Origin: Muriicola sp041358175
GTDB lineage: Bacteria > Bacteroidota > Bacteroidia > Flavobacteriales > Flavobacteriaceae
Assembly: GCF_041358175.1 (NCBI RefSeq)
Contig: NZ_JBGKBE010000003.1
Coordinates: 62,001-126,000, forward strand
Length of the DNA: 64,000 nt
Direction of reading: 5' to 3'
This document shows positions 50,104 through 58,344 of this stretch, in pieces. Both the position numbers and the translations under genes were made by a program. The notes under the pieces were generated by a model that searched no databases, had not been told where the DNA came from, and saw nothing but the letters and a program-made list of their open reading frames with translations. Within the stretch, counting starts at the first letter, position 1; each line of letters starts with the position of its first letter.

Positions 50104-52845
50104 CTAGATAGATTTCCGAAACGCTATGGGAGAGGTGCCGTATTTGTTTTTGAAGGTGGTTGAGAAGTAATTTGGAGAAGAAAATCCGTTGGTATATGCA
50201 ATTTCGGCTACCGTTAATGAGCCAGTCTCGAGCATCACTTTGGCTTTTTCCAATCTGATGTTACCAATATAATCACTTATACTGATGCCCATAATAGCCT
50301 TTACTTTGCGATATAATTGAACTCGCGATATGTTTAGGCTTTCGGCTAAATGTTCTACGGAAAAATCATCGTTAGCTATTTTCTTTTGTATCAGGTCATT
50401 AAGCTTATGAATGAATTGCTGTTCAATATTACCGAACGAATCGGCATTGTCGATTTGATGAATGTTACTCGTATAATAATACCGAAGTTTCTCTCGATTA
50501 TAAAGCAAAGATTTGATTGATTGAACCAGTATGGAATAGCTGAAAGGTTTGGTCAAATATAGATCGGCACCTGATTGAAGTCCTTTAAGATAGGACTCTT
50601 TGTTGCCCAAGGCGGTCAGTATTATCGTAGGAATATGCGAGGTCCGTAGATCTTTTTTTAAGATTTCACAGATTTCGAAACCATCTTTCTCGGGAAGGTT
50701 GATATCGCACAAAATTATATCCGGAATGGTTTCAAAAGCCTTTTCAATAGCATCCGTGCCATCGGATAAATGAATCTCATACTCTAATTGTAATTTGTTT
50801 TTAAGAAACAATGAAAGATCTCTATTGTCCTCAATTATCAGAACCAAGTATTTTTCTTTGTCTTTATCCGGAGCCTGTATCAAGTAATTGTCATCGAGCA
50901 AATGTTCCGAATTAAAATCGATAATATTGGTATCGACCAAATCTTGTTCCGTTATGATTTCGGTCTCATCAAAATGTGCTTGCCCTTTGTAAAGCGCTAC
51001 AATGAACTCCGTACCGTGAAGAGATTTAACCTTGATCGTTCCTTTGTGCATTTCAACAAACTCCTTGCTTAAATGCAGACCGATTCCTGAGCTGTTCTTT
51101 CTATTGTTAGAGCCCTTGAAAAATGCTTGGAAAACCTCATCCATTTCGTTTTGAGGAATACCAATGCCTGAATCCTTAAAACGGACATTTACGATATTTC
51201 CACTCTCATCATCTTCTATATGTATTTCAATCTTACCATTATCGGGGGAGAACTTAAAGGCATTGGAAAGGAGATTGAAATAAACTTTGTCCATTAAGTT
51301 CCGATCCATAAAAACATCAAGTGCCTCGTTATTGGAGGTAAGTTTGAAGTCAATGTTCCGTTTCTTCGCTTCACGTTCAAAATCTTTATAAATGATTTTT
51401 GAAAAGCCGAATAAATTGGTTTTGGATGCCTTTAGGTTGAACTTACGATCTTCAATTTTCCTAAAATCAAGTAATTGATTGATCAATCTCAATAGGCGAT
51501 TGGAGTTGTTGTATATCAACTCCACTTCGTTCCGCATCTTTGAACCTTTCTCCTTTACAAAGTCGCTCATCGACTCAATTGAACTTAAAATCAAGGTAAT
51601 GGGTGTCTTGAATTCATGGGAAAGCCCTGTAAAGAAATTTAGCTTCGCCTCGTTAATTACCTTTACTTCCTCCGCGATCTTCTCGATTTGATTGCGCTGA
51701 ACGGTAATCTTGTCATTGGTCAATACCAATTGCCTATTTTTCTTTCGAATAGCAAAAATGGAGTAGATACTGTAAATGGCGAGACTTAAAATAATCGCCA
51801 AAAGTGCCATGGTTACCTTGAGTAGGTTATTTTGTGAATAATAGCGTTCTTCTTGTATTTTTATAGCGGCCAACTGATCTTCCATTTCGGCACGCTGTTC
51901 ATTTATTTTTTCAAATTGATTGTTCATAATATCCGCGTTTACCTCATTGATGATAGTGGTAGATAAGATATTATTCTTGGGAACTGATTCTTTATTTAGG
52001 ATTTTCAAAGCCAATTTGATGGCTTCATCACCGCCGGTTGGATAAAGAATGGTAGCCATTAGAATCCCATCCTTTACTGCTTTTATTCCACCATTGGCAC
52101 CGGTAAGGCCGTCGACACCAATGAAACTGATTGATTTTTCCATTCCCAAATCGTGTGCGACTTCCCATGCTCCGACCGCCATTCTGTCGTTATGAGCAAA
52201 AACATAATCTGCCTTAATGCCTTCCTTCAACAGAAGTCTTAATTGATCTTGAATAGACTCTTTTTCCCAATCCCCTTCAATCGTTGCTGTAATACGTGCC
52301 TTCTTAAACTGATTAATTATTTGATTAAAGCCCATGCCTCTTTCCTCGGCAGGCGAAGATCCGGCCAAACCTTTTATTTCAATAATTCTAATGGAGTCTT
52401 TAATGTTGGATGCAATGATTTCCTTTGCCGCATTTCTTCCAACCTCAATATTATCTGCACCCAAATAGGCAGTATATTGTTGACTTTCTGTTTTTCTATC
52501 GACCACCAAAACTGGTATACCGGCATTGAGTGCCTTTTGTACCACCGAAGTAATTGGCTTTGATTGGATCGGGGAAACGATCAACACATCCAGGCTGTCG
52601 GCAATAAGGCTTTCTATCTGCTCAATTTGAGTTCCTACATCGTAGTTGGCATCTTTAATGGTCAAATCGATTTTAGGATTCAAAGAGGCTTGCAGCCTCA
52701 TCGAGTTGTTCATGGAACGTCTCCAATTATCGTTGGACATAGCTTGTGAAAAACCGATACGGATCTTACCTTCATCTTTTTCTCCTGAGCAAGAAAGAAA
52801 AAACAATGCAAGCAAAAAACATAATAAAAGATAAAATGTTTTCAT
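50104..52845 (-). CDS. hybrid two-component system protein with periplasmic sugar-binding sensor domain
   Basis: The 913-residue protein combines a whole signalling pathway. An N-terminal signal/anchor is followed by a LacI/RbsB-type periplasmic binding domain (about 27-300) and a second membrane segment (about 345-370). HisKA comes next (LSHEFKTPITLIL), then HATPase (NLLSNAFKFSPDNGKI, GIGLHLSKEF), a receiver (LIIEDNRDLSLFLK, ILCDINLPEKDG, LTKPF) and an AraC HTH (LNISRVQLYRKVKAIMGIS). The fructose-sensing BT1754 of Bacteroides has the same layout and controls a GH32/Sus locus. It is therefore the likely fructose sensor-activator of the adjacent operon. Full length, motifs intact. Confidence 0.94.
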   Translation of the reverse strand: MKTFYLLLCFLLALFFLSCSGEKDEGKIRIGFSQAMSNDNWRRSMNNSMRLQASLNPKIDLTIKDANYDVGTQIEQIESLIADSLDVLIVSPIQSKPITSVVQKALNAGIPVLVVDRKTESQQYTAYLGADNIEVGRNAAKEIIASNIKDSIRIIEIKGLAGSSPAEERGMGFNQIINQFKKARITATIEGDWEKESIQDQLRLLLKEGIKADYVFAHNDRMAVGAWEVAHDLGMEKSISFIGVDGLTGANGGIKAVKDGILMATILYPTGGDEAIKLALKILNKESVPKNNILSTTIINEVNADIMNNQFEKINEQRAEMEDQLAAIKIQEERYYSQNNLLKVTMALLAIILSLAIYSIYSIFAIRKKNRQLVLTNDKITVQRNQIEKIAEEVKVINEAKLNFFTGLSHEFKTPITLILSSIESMSDFVKEKGSKMRNEVELIYNNSNRLLRLINQLLDFRKIEDRKFNLKASKTNLFGFSKIIYKDFEREAKKRNIDFKLTSNNEALDVFMDRNLMDKVYFNLLSNAFKFSPDNGKIEIHIEDDESGNIVNVRFKDSGIGIPQNEMDEVFQAFFKGSNNRKNSSGIGLHLSKEFVEMHKGTIKVKSLHGTEFIVALYKGQAHFDETEIITEQDLVDTNIIDFNSEHLLDDNYLIQAPDKDKEKYLVLIIEDNRDLSLFLKNKLQLEYEIHLSDGTDAIEKAFETIPDIILCDINLPEKDGFEICEILKKDLRTSHIPTIILTALGNKESYLKGLQSGADLYLTKPFSYSILVQSIKSLLYNREKLRYYYTSNIHQIDNADSFGNIEQQFIHKLNDLIQKKIANDDFSVEHLAESLNISRVQLYRKVKAIMGISISDYIGNIRLEKAKVMLETGSLTVAEIAYTNGFSSPNYFSTTFKNKYGTSPIAFRKSI

Positions 52846-52990
52846 AGGTGTACCTCTACATTATGTAAAATTAATGAAAATTGATTTTACTTGACTAGAT
52901 CAAGAGGAAGTTGAAATATCCAAGTAAAAAAATGCATATTGGACTAGTCCTTTAAAAGGAACGATTTTCAGGACAAACCAAATCAGTAGT

Positions 52991-54214
52991 TTATTTTAAA
53001 TATTGATATTTTCCTCTTAAGATATGCATGTCCTCGCTCAGTTTCTTGTCGATAACCTTGGCGTAGATTTGGGTTGTCTTTAATGATTGATGCCCTAACA
53101 TTTTACTAACTGATTCTATAGGAATACCGTTGGCTAAAGTGACCGTCGTAGCAAACGTATGTCTGGCTAAATGAAAAGTAAGGTTCTTTTCTATCTTGCA
53201 AAGGATAGCAATTTCTTTTAAAAATGCATTCGTCTTTTGGTTGCTGATAACGGGGAGTAGCAAGTCCGTGTCAGATGTTTTTGAATATGCTTGGTACTTT
53301 TCTAAAATTTCTTCGGCCACTGGCAGTAGGGGTATGTTGCTTCGGGAATCGGTCTTTGAGCGATTGATTTTTATCCAACGGGCACCATCCATTCTTAATA
53401 CTATATGGTTGTCCGATAATTTTTGAACATCTACATAGGCCAATCCTGTAAAACAACAGAACACAAAAACATCGCGTACCTGTTCCAAGCGTTTTATGGA
53501 AAATTCTCTTTCTATCATAGTACATAGTTCTGTTTCGGTCAATGCCTCGCGTTCCACCTTTTTCCATTGGGCCTTCCAATGATAGAAAGGATCTTTGTTG
53601 ACCCAATTGTTTGCAAATGCAATTCGCATTATCTTTTTAAAATTGACCACATATTTTGTTATGGTATTTTGATTGCCAATTTTTTTGGTCTTTAAAAAGT
53701 GGTGAAAACGATTGATAAACTTTAAGTCGACTTCTTTGACAAATAGGTCTGCCAGCTTATATTCTTTTTTGATAAAAGCGGCTAGGAGATTCCGTGTACG
53801 GATATGCCTTCTGTATGCCCCGTAAGAGTAATCCAAACCTATCAATTGTTTAATTTGATTATTATGCTCATCATAAATAGCTAACAGCGTTTTATGGATC
53901 TGTTCTTTGTTTAGCAACTTGGATTTAATCAGTTCGGCATTAAATGGTTTCTTTTTGGTCACCAATTTGGAATGGACGTTATAAGCTTTGGTTTCCAGTT
54001 CATCTATGTAATGATTCAAGGCTTTTGTTTTGGAGTTAGAACCTTTAACCCTTCCCTTAACAGAACACCATTTTTCAGGACGTATTTTTCGTTTAGTGCT
54101 AAATTCCGCTCTTAAGCCATTTACCGTTATCCTTAGATAAATTGGGGCTTTGCCAAGTTTGTCTAACTTACCTTTTCTGAGGTAACTTAAAACCGAGAAG
54201 GAATGGGTCTCCAT
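52991..54214 (-). CDS. int: tyrosine recombinase (integrase) of the island
   Basis: The 407-residue protein has an N-terminal arm-binding region (about 1-100, basic), a SAM-like core-binding domain (about 105-205) and a phage-integrase catalytic domain (about 215-400). The catalytic residues are Arg in RDVFVFCCFTGLAYVDVQKL, Lys near KTDSRSNIPLLP, His-x-x-Arg in LARHTFATTV and Tyr in KTTQIYAKV. It resembles Bacteroidota transposon/island integrases. It lies 228 bp from the tRNA-Lys att site, the usual position for an integrase acting there. It is intact and so possibly active. Confidence 0.93.
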   Translation of the reverse strand: METHSFSVLSYLRKGKLDKLGKAPIYLRITVNGLRAEFSTKRKIRPEKWCSVKGRVKGSNSKTKALNHYIDELETKAYNVHSKLVTKKKPFNAELIKSKLLNKEQIHKTLLAIYDEHNNQIKQLIGLDYSYGAYRRHIRTRNLLAAFIKKEYKLADLFVKEVDLKFINRFHHFLKTKKIGNQNTITKYVVNFKKIMRIAFANNWVNKDPFYHWKAQWKKVEREALTETELCTMIEREFSIKRLEQVRDVFVFCCFTGLAYVDVQKLSDNHIVLRMDGARWIKINRSKTDSRSNIPLLPVAEEILEKYQAYSKTSDTDLLLPVISNQKTNAFLKEIAILCKIEKNLTFHLARHTFATTVTLANGIPIESVSKMLGHQSLKTTQIYAKVIDKKLSEDMHILRGKYQYLK

Positions 54215-54320
54215 TTGGAAGCGATTTTTCTTAATTCAATTTGATTATAAATTCCTCGTAAAAAATTGATGACCAATTTTTTAACATTGATTCGGTGCCC
54301 TTTTTACGAATTCCAAAATG

Positions 54321-54341
54321 GGGCACCGAATAGGGCACCGC
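54321..54341 (+). repeat. integrase arm-like repeat, right end
   Basis: GCACCGAATAGGGCACCG with flanks matches the left-end copy (38298-38318) at 18 of 21 bases. An inverted CGGTGCCC lies at 54293-54300. Confidence 0.6.
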
Positions 54342-54382
54342 GACAGATGGTTCGTTTTGATATCAAATGAATACGAGAAAAA

Positions 54383-54412
54383 CAAAAAAGCCCTAAAACA
54401 GTACGTTTTAGG
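54383..54412 (-). terminator. rho-independent terminator after tRNA-Lys
   Basis: CCTAAAAC (54392-54399) pairs with GTTTTAGG (54405-54412), and on the minus strand a T-run follows. It lies inside the island and has replaced the original tRNA terminator. Confidence 0.85.
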
Positions 54413-54441
54413 ACTTTTTGAATAATTATGAAGGTCGTATA

Positions 54442-54465
54442 GTGACCTGGCTGGGGCTCGAACCC
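54442..54465 (-). other. attachment site, right end of island (in tRNA-Lys)
   Basis: The 24-bp core identical to 38224-38247 forms the 3' end of the intact tRNA, from the T-arm to the discriminator base. Integration therefore kept the tRNA functional. Confidence 0.88.
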
Positions 54466-54515
54466 AGGACCCTCTCCTTAAAAGGGAGATGCTCTACCAA
54501 CTGAGCTACCAGGTC
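54443..54515 (-). tRNA. tRNA-Lys(UUU)
   Basis: On the minus strand GACCTGG (54515-54509) pairs with CCAGGTC (54450-54444), with discriminator A. The D-arm TAGCTCAGTTGGTAGAGC, the anticodon loop CTTTTAA with stem TCTCC/GGAGA, and the T-arm GGTTCGAGCC are normal. The length is 73 nt. It is the integration target of the island. Confidence 0.96.
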
Positions 54516-54663
54516 AAAATGTAAAAGGTCTTTTTCTCAAGGGTCCTGTGAGGATGCCCTTAAGAGGGTGCAAATATACTATCTATAATCTATTTTTCAA
54601 GACCGATGGGAGATAAATTTATTTTTTTTTGAATATCCATACAATTGAGCCATTTTTGCCGGA

Positions 54664-55188
54664 ATGAGTGCAACGAAGATCATCCTGATAGGGTACATGG
54701 GCAGCGGCAAAACTGTGGCCGGCAAAGAACTCGCCAGGCAGAGGAATCTGTGCTTTGTTGATCTCGATGACTATTTGGAAGATCAGGCCGGAAGCAGTAT
54801 TCCGGAGATATTTCAAAATAAAGGTGAGATTTTTTTTAGAAAAGAAGAACACAAATACCTTAAAGAGGTTCTCAACTCAGACGAAAATCTGGTCCTGTCC
54901 ACGGGAGGCGGTACCCCATGCTATTCGGGAAATATGGAGCTGTTGTTACAGGCAACTCCCAATGTGTTTTATCTGCAAATGTCCGTTGGCGGTTTGGTTC
55001 AAAGGCTTTCTTCTGAAAAGGACCACAGACCTGTGATCAGTCATTTGGAAAAGGAAGAATTGCCAGATTATATTGGTAAGCACATCTTTGAAAGGCAGGC
55101 CTTCTATACCCGGGCAACGCATACTATTCCCTGTGATGGAAAGTCGGTTGAAGAGATTGTCAATAGTATTTCAGCCTTACTAGTCTAG
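54664..55188 (+). CDS. aroK: shikimate kinase
   Basis: The 174-residue NMP-kinase-fold enzyme phosphorylates shikimate at O3 in aromatic amino-acid synthesis. Walker A is GYMGSGKTVAG, substrate-binding residues lie in CFVDLDDYLEDQAG and IFFRKEEHKYL, the GGG motif is LSTGGGTPC, and the lid includes KDHRPV. The length is normal. It starts beside the tRNA-Lys and overlaps the convergent phosphoribosyltransferase gene by 9 bp. It marks the undisturbed chromosome right of the island. Confidence 0.95.
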   Translation: MSATKIILIGYMGSGKTVAGKELARQRNLCFVDLDDYLEDQAGSSIPEIFQNKGEIFFRKEEHKYLKEVLNSDENLVLSTGGGTPCYSGNMELLLQATPNVFYLQMSVGGLVQRLSSEKDHRPVISHLEKEELPDYIGKHIFERQAFYTRATHTIPCDGKSVEEIVNSISALLV

Positions 55189-55677
55189 GATGACCACATC
55201 TTTCTTTGCCTCAAAATGCACGTGTACGTGTTCCTGTAGGGAAGTAGAGAGTGATATGCCCTTAAAATCAGCTTTCACAGGATACTTCTTGTGGTTTCGG
55301 TTCACCAGTACTGCTGTCTTTAATCGCTTTAAAGGTGTTTTTAAAAAATGATGTACACCGTAGATCAAAGTAGAACCCGAATTCAATACATCGTCAACCA
55401 GGACAATGGATGTGTTTTTGTACTCCTCAGGGGAAAGAGAAGTAGTAACTCCACTTTTCAGGGGGTTTGATTTATCCATGCTTACCTGACACAAAACAAT
55501 TTCCGCTTCGGTAATCTTTCGCAATACCCGTTGTAATTTTTTGGCGAAATCAAGTCCGCCACCTGTAATCCCGGCAATAATGATCCGCTTTTCTTCAACA
55601 TTAGTCTCGTAGATCTGATAGGCAATTCGCCTTGTAATATGCTGAATTTGCTGGTGATTAAGGATTTTATTCTCCAT
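55180..55677 (-). CDS. phosphoribosyltransferase (PyrR-like)
   Basis: The 165-residue type I phosphoribosyltransferase has the PRPP motif IVLVDDVLNSGSTLIYGV. The N-terminal segment ILNHQQIQHITRRIAYQIYE and the C-terminal VNRNHKKYPVKADFKGISLS resemble PyrR/bifunctional uracil phosphoribosyltransferase regulators. It might salvage uracil or regulate pyrimidine genes. The ATG at 55677 removes an N-terminal stretch that overlaps the methyltransferase gene. It is 4 bp downstream of that gene and overlaps aroK by 9 bp at its end. Confidence 0.8.
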   Translation of the reverse strand: MENKILNHQQIQHITRRIAYQIYETNVEEKRIIIAGITGGGLDFAKKLQRVLRKITEAEIVLCQVSMDKSNPLKSGVTTSLSPEEYKNTSIVLVDDVLNSGSTLIYGVHHFLKTPLKRLKTAVLVNRNHKKYPVKADFKGISLSTSLQEHVHVHFEAKKDVVILD

Positions 55678-55681
55678 GGGA

Positions 55682-56272
55682 TCAGGTTGTTTTCTTTTCA
55701 AAGATAAAAAAGAGTTCGCTACCCTGTCTGGGCGGAATCGAATTGTAGGCGCGTTCAAGCTTTTTGATATGAAAATACTTCGAGAAAACCTCCCGGTATT
55801 CTTCGATATCTCCACCATAGGGAGGACCGTGTTCTGTTAATTCAAAATCAAAAAACAATCCGGCAAGGACACCTCCATCCTTGAGCAGTTCGTGCATTTT
55901 TGCAGCGTAGTTCTCCCTCAAACCGGGTTGTAAAGCACAGAAAAATGTTTGCTCCAGGATTAGGTCGAATTTCATCACATCCAACTCAAAGAAATCGCCG
56001 ATCAGAAGCTGGTCCTTTGGAAATTCAGGATGTTCTTTTTTGAATTTTTTAAATGGGATTTCACTGATATCTAAGGCGTATACAGATTTGAACCCATGGT
56101 TGAACAAGTAAGATACCTCATATCCGTTTCCGGCACCGGGAACCAGAATTCTCAGGTCTTTTGAAGTTAACTGATCAATATATTCCTTTAAAGGGGTAGA
56201 TATTTCTCCTATATCCCATCCCATATTGCGATTGAGGTATCGCTGATCCCAAAATTCCTTAGTCCCCTTCAT
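55682..56272 (-). CDS. class I SAM methyltransferase (TPMT family)
   Basis: The 196-residue protein begins KGTKEFWDQRYLNRNMGWDI, typical of the thiopurine S-methyltransferase family. The SAM motif ILVPGAGNGYEVSYLF follows, then ALDISEIPFKKF and TFFCALQPGLRENYA. In bacteria such enzymes methylate thiol, selenium or halide acceptors; the substrate here is unknown. Its start overlaps the S4-domain gene by 14 bp (ATG 56272), or by 26 bp with the alternative ATG at 56284. It is in a short operon with its two neighbours. Confidence 0.82.
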   Translation of the reverse strand: MKGTKEFWDQRYLNRNMGWDIGEISTPLKEYIDQLTSKDLRILVPGAGNGYEVSYLFNHGFKSVYALDISEIPFKKFKKEHPEFPKDQLLIGDFFELDVMKFDLILEQTFFCALQPGLRENYAAKMHELLKDGGVLAGLFFDFELTEHGPPYGGDIEEYREVFSKYFHIKKLERAYNSIPPRQGSELFFIFEKKTT

Positions 56273-56630
56273 CCAAATATTCATCTATATTTCTTCGGTC
56301 TTTTTTTGTAGGCCGACCTGTTCCTTTTTTTCGATAATATTCCTGGGCGAGGCGTTGTGCCTCTTGATGCTCAAATGCTTCTGCTGGCGTTGTGTCTGTT
56401 CTGTAAAGTCCAACGATCTTAGCACCTACGCGACTATCGGGGATCTCCAGCACGGTAAGCTGAAATTCGATCTGGTTTTTACGCAAAGAAATTTTATCGG
56501 TGGGATAAACCTCCCTTGAAGGTTTCACTACCTGTTCATTGATCCTGATATGCCCTTTTTTACACGCCTCCGTCGCCTGGTTCCGGGTCTTGTAGTATCG
56601 CGTACACCAAAGGTATTTGTCAATGCGCAT
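56259..56630 (-). CDS. S4-domain RNA-binding protein (Hsp15-like)
   Basis: The 123-residue protein has an S4 domain (about residues 1-60, MRIDKYLWCTRYYKTRNQAT, GHIRINEQVV) and a basic tail with RKKGTGRPTKKDRRNID, as in Hsp15 (HslR). Hsp15 binds stalled 50S subunits that carry nascent chains after heat shock. It is the first gene of a three-gene leftward operon and is divergent from the FKBP lipoprotein gene (78-bp gap). Confidence 0.9.
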   Translation of the reverse strand: MRIDKYLWCTRYYKTRNQATEACKKGHIRINEQVVKPSREVYPTDKISLRKNQIEFQLTVLEIPDSRVGAKIVGLYRTDTTPAEAFEHQEAQRLAQEYYRKKGTGRPTKKDRRNIDEYLDEGD

Positions 56631-56708
56631 AAAGAGAATAAAATCTTTGTTAAGGTCTTCTGCAAAAATAGGGGAAAATTGTATCTTGCGCCCGATAAAA
56701 AGAATGCT

Positions 56709-57653
56709 ATGCCAATCCGAAAGGTCGTTCTGGGAATGACCGCCCTATTATTTATTCTTTCCTGTGGAGATGACGATGGAGTTGACTTTGAACTGATCCC
56801 GCCTCGACTTTTAAGCGAGGTGGTTACAGAAGATGCAACGGCCCTCCAGGAGTATTTGCAGACTCATTTTTACAATTATGAGGAATTTGAGAACCCCCCG
56901 GCTGATTTTGATTTCGAGGTTCGCTTGGATACCATCGCCGGGACAAATAGTGATAAACGACCACTCATAGACGACGTTCAGTCGATCACGGTAAATGTGT
57001 CTTCAGAAGATTTTGAACTTGAAGATAACGAAACAGTACCCCATACTTTGTATTATTTAATCGCTCGCCAGGGAGCGGGAGCTGCTCCGACAGCTGCGGA
57101 TTCAACCTTTATCAAATACGAAGGCTCCCTGCTAAACGGATCTTTGTTTGATGCCACTGCGGACTATACCTGGCAGTATCTTCCTTTTTTCCTGAGGGGA
57201 TACGGTCAAGCGATGACCAAGTTTAATGTAGGGGATGCCATTGTGGAGAATCCTGACGGGACCACAGAAATCACAAATGCCGGCGTTGGAGCTATATTCC
57301 TTCCTTCGGGACTTGCATACTTCAACGGCTCTCCTTCCGGGATTCCTGCATATTCTCCCCTTATTTTTAAGATTTCTGCTGGTTTGTATATTCCTGAGAC
57401 GGATTACGACAGTGACGGGATTCCTTCTTTTATGGAAGACCTGAACGGGGATGGGGATGTGACTAATGATAATACTGATGTTGATAGGGAAGAGGCCTTG
57501 AGGTCTCCGGCCTTTCCTAATCATATAGATCCTGATGACGATGAAGATGGGATTTTAACCAGAGATGAGATCATCATCGATGAACAGGGAAATATTACTT
57601 TTCCCGATGATGACAATGACGGGATACCTAATTATCTCGACCGGGATAGTTGA
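56709..57653 (+). CDS. FKBP-type peptidyl-prolyl isomerase lipoprotein with calcium-binding tail
   Basis: The 314-residue protein has a lipoprotein signal (ALLFILSC, Cys19). An FKBP-like domain (about 105-235) includes HTLYYLIARQGAGAAPTAAD, FIKYEGSLLNGSLFDAT and IFLPSGLAYFNGS. It ends in thrombospondin-type Asp-rich repeats (DSDGIPSFMEDLNGDGD, DPDDDEDGILTRDE, DDDNDGIPNYLDRD) that bind calcium. It probably folds or stabilises surface or periplasmic proteins. The start is the ATG at 56709; earlier in-frame codons lie in the S4 gene and give no signal peptide. A bidirectional terminator follows. Confidence 0.88.
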   Translation: MPIRKVVLGMTALLFILSCGDDDGVDFELIPPRLLSEVVTEDATALQEYLQTHFYNYEEFENPPADFDFEVRLDTIAGTNSDKRPLIDDVQSITVNVSSEDFELEDNETVPHTLYYLIARQGAGAAPTAADSTFIKYEGSLLNGSLFDATADYTWQYLPFFLRGYGQAMTKFNVGDAIVENPDGTTEITNAGVGAIFLPSGLAYFNGSPSGIPAYSPLIFKISAGLYIPETDYDSDGIPSFMEDLNGDGDVTNDNTDVDREEALRSPAFPNHIDPDDDEDGILTRDEIIIDEQGNITFPDDDNDGIPNYLDRDS

Positions 57654-57677
57654 TTTGATAAGAAATAAAATAAAAAA

Positions 57678-57698
57678 GGCCCTGTATTAAACAGGGCC
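57678..57698. terminator. bidirectional terminator
   Basis: GGCCCTGT (57678-57685), loop ATTAA, ACAGGGCC (57691-57698), flanked by A- and T-runs, between convergent genes. Confidence 0.92.
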
Positions 57699-57706
57699 TT
57701 TTTTAA

Positions 57707-58294
57707 TTAAAGCGTTAAGGAGAAACTCAGGATAAGCTGATCGGGTCTTGTGTCGATCCGACTTTGAGGGACGGTAGTAACGTTCGTATTGATAAACGAA
57801 GCTTCGTTATCACTAAAGCCCCTTTCGTACCTGAGATCGATCCCAAGTTTTCCAAGGTTGATCCCAGCCCCAAGGTTGAGGCCTATTGTAAAGTCGTTTC
57901 GCACATCACTGATGGTAATTCCGTCATATTCTGTATCAAGAATATATTGAAATGCCGGGCCACCGAACACGTGCAGAGGTCCGATAATTTTAGTTCCAAT
58001 CAACAAGGGAAGGTCTAACTTTTGCATTTTAAAATCGTCATTGTCGTATTCTGACGAAATACTGGTATAAACCAATTCGGGCCTGATATACACCCTGGAA
58101 CCTACCTGGCCAAAAAATCCGATATGGTACCCCACATTCCTGTCAGGATTCCTTGCGGCTTCTCCTGCGGATTCAAAATAATCCCCATTGGCATTGTAGT
58201 TGAGTCCGGCTTTTACCCCAAACTTTGAATCGACCTGTGCATACGAAAATGCTGAAAGGGCAGCGATTGCCACCGTAAGAAGTGTTTTTTTCAT
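57707..58294 (-). CDS. outer-membrane beta-barrel protein (PorT-like)
   Basis: The 195-residue protein has a signal peptide (LLTVAIAALSAFSYAQ) and an outer-membrane barrel like the PorT/outer-membrane-beta-barrel family. FGVKAGLNYNANGDYFESAG and IRPELVYTSISSEYDN are typical strands, and the last strand is DQLILSFSLTL. It stands alone between the terminator and the transketolase genes. No ligand is evident. Confidence 0.82.
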   Translation of the reverse strand: MKKTLLTVAIAALSAFSYAQVDSKFGVKAGLNYNANGDYFESAGEAARNPDRNVGYHIGFFGQVGSRVYIRPELVYTSISSEYDNDDFKMQKLDLPLLIGTKIIGPLHVFGGPAFQYILDTEYDGITISDVRNDFTIGLNLGAGINLGKLGIDLRYERGFSDNEASFINTNVTTVPQSRIDTRPDQLILSFSLTL

Positions 58295-58344
58295 AATGTG
58301 TTCTTTTTAAGACATATTTAGGGTATCAAGAATGATACCGAAAA

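Larger units (their letters stand above)
38224..54465. mobile_element. tRNA-Lys-integrated genomic island carrying a fructan utilisation locus
   Basis: About 16.2 kb is bounded by 24-bp direct repeats equal to the 3' end of tRNA-Lys(UUU). The right copy is part of the intact tRNA and the left copy is a fragment. A tyrosine recombinase lies beside the tRNA, and near-identical 21-bp arm-like sequences stand inside both ends. The cargo is a Fic protein, a gene-free stretch with spaced palindromes, and a GH32-SusC/D locus with its sensor and porter. No relaxase, conjugation or phage structural gene is present, so transfer would need outside help. The island also looks more A/T-rich by eye than its flanks, which was not calculated. 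Confidence 0.88.

Noticed and set aside
38224..54465. Island as an integrative conjugative element or prophage
   Set aside because: No relaxase, coupling protein, type IV secretion, capsid, terminase or lysis gene is present.
56550..56708. N-terminal extension of the FKBP lipoprotein
   Set aside because: It lies in the S4-domain gene and its divergent promoter and would bury the lipoprotein signal.
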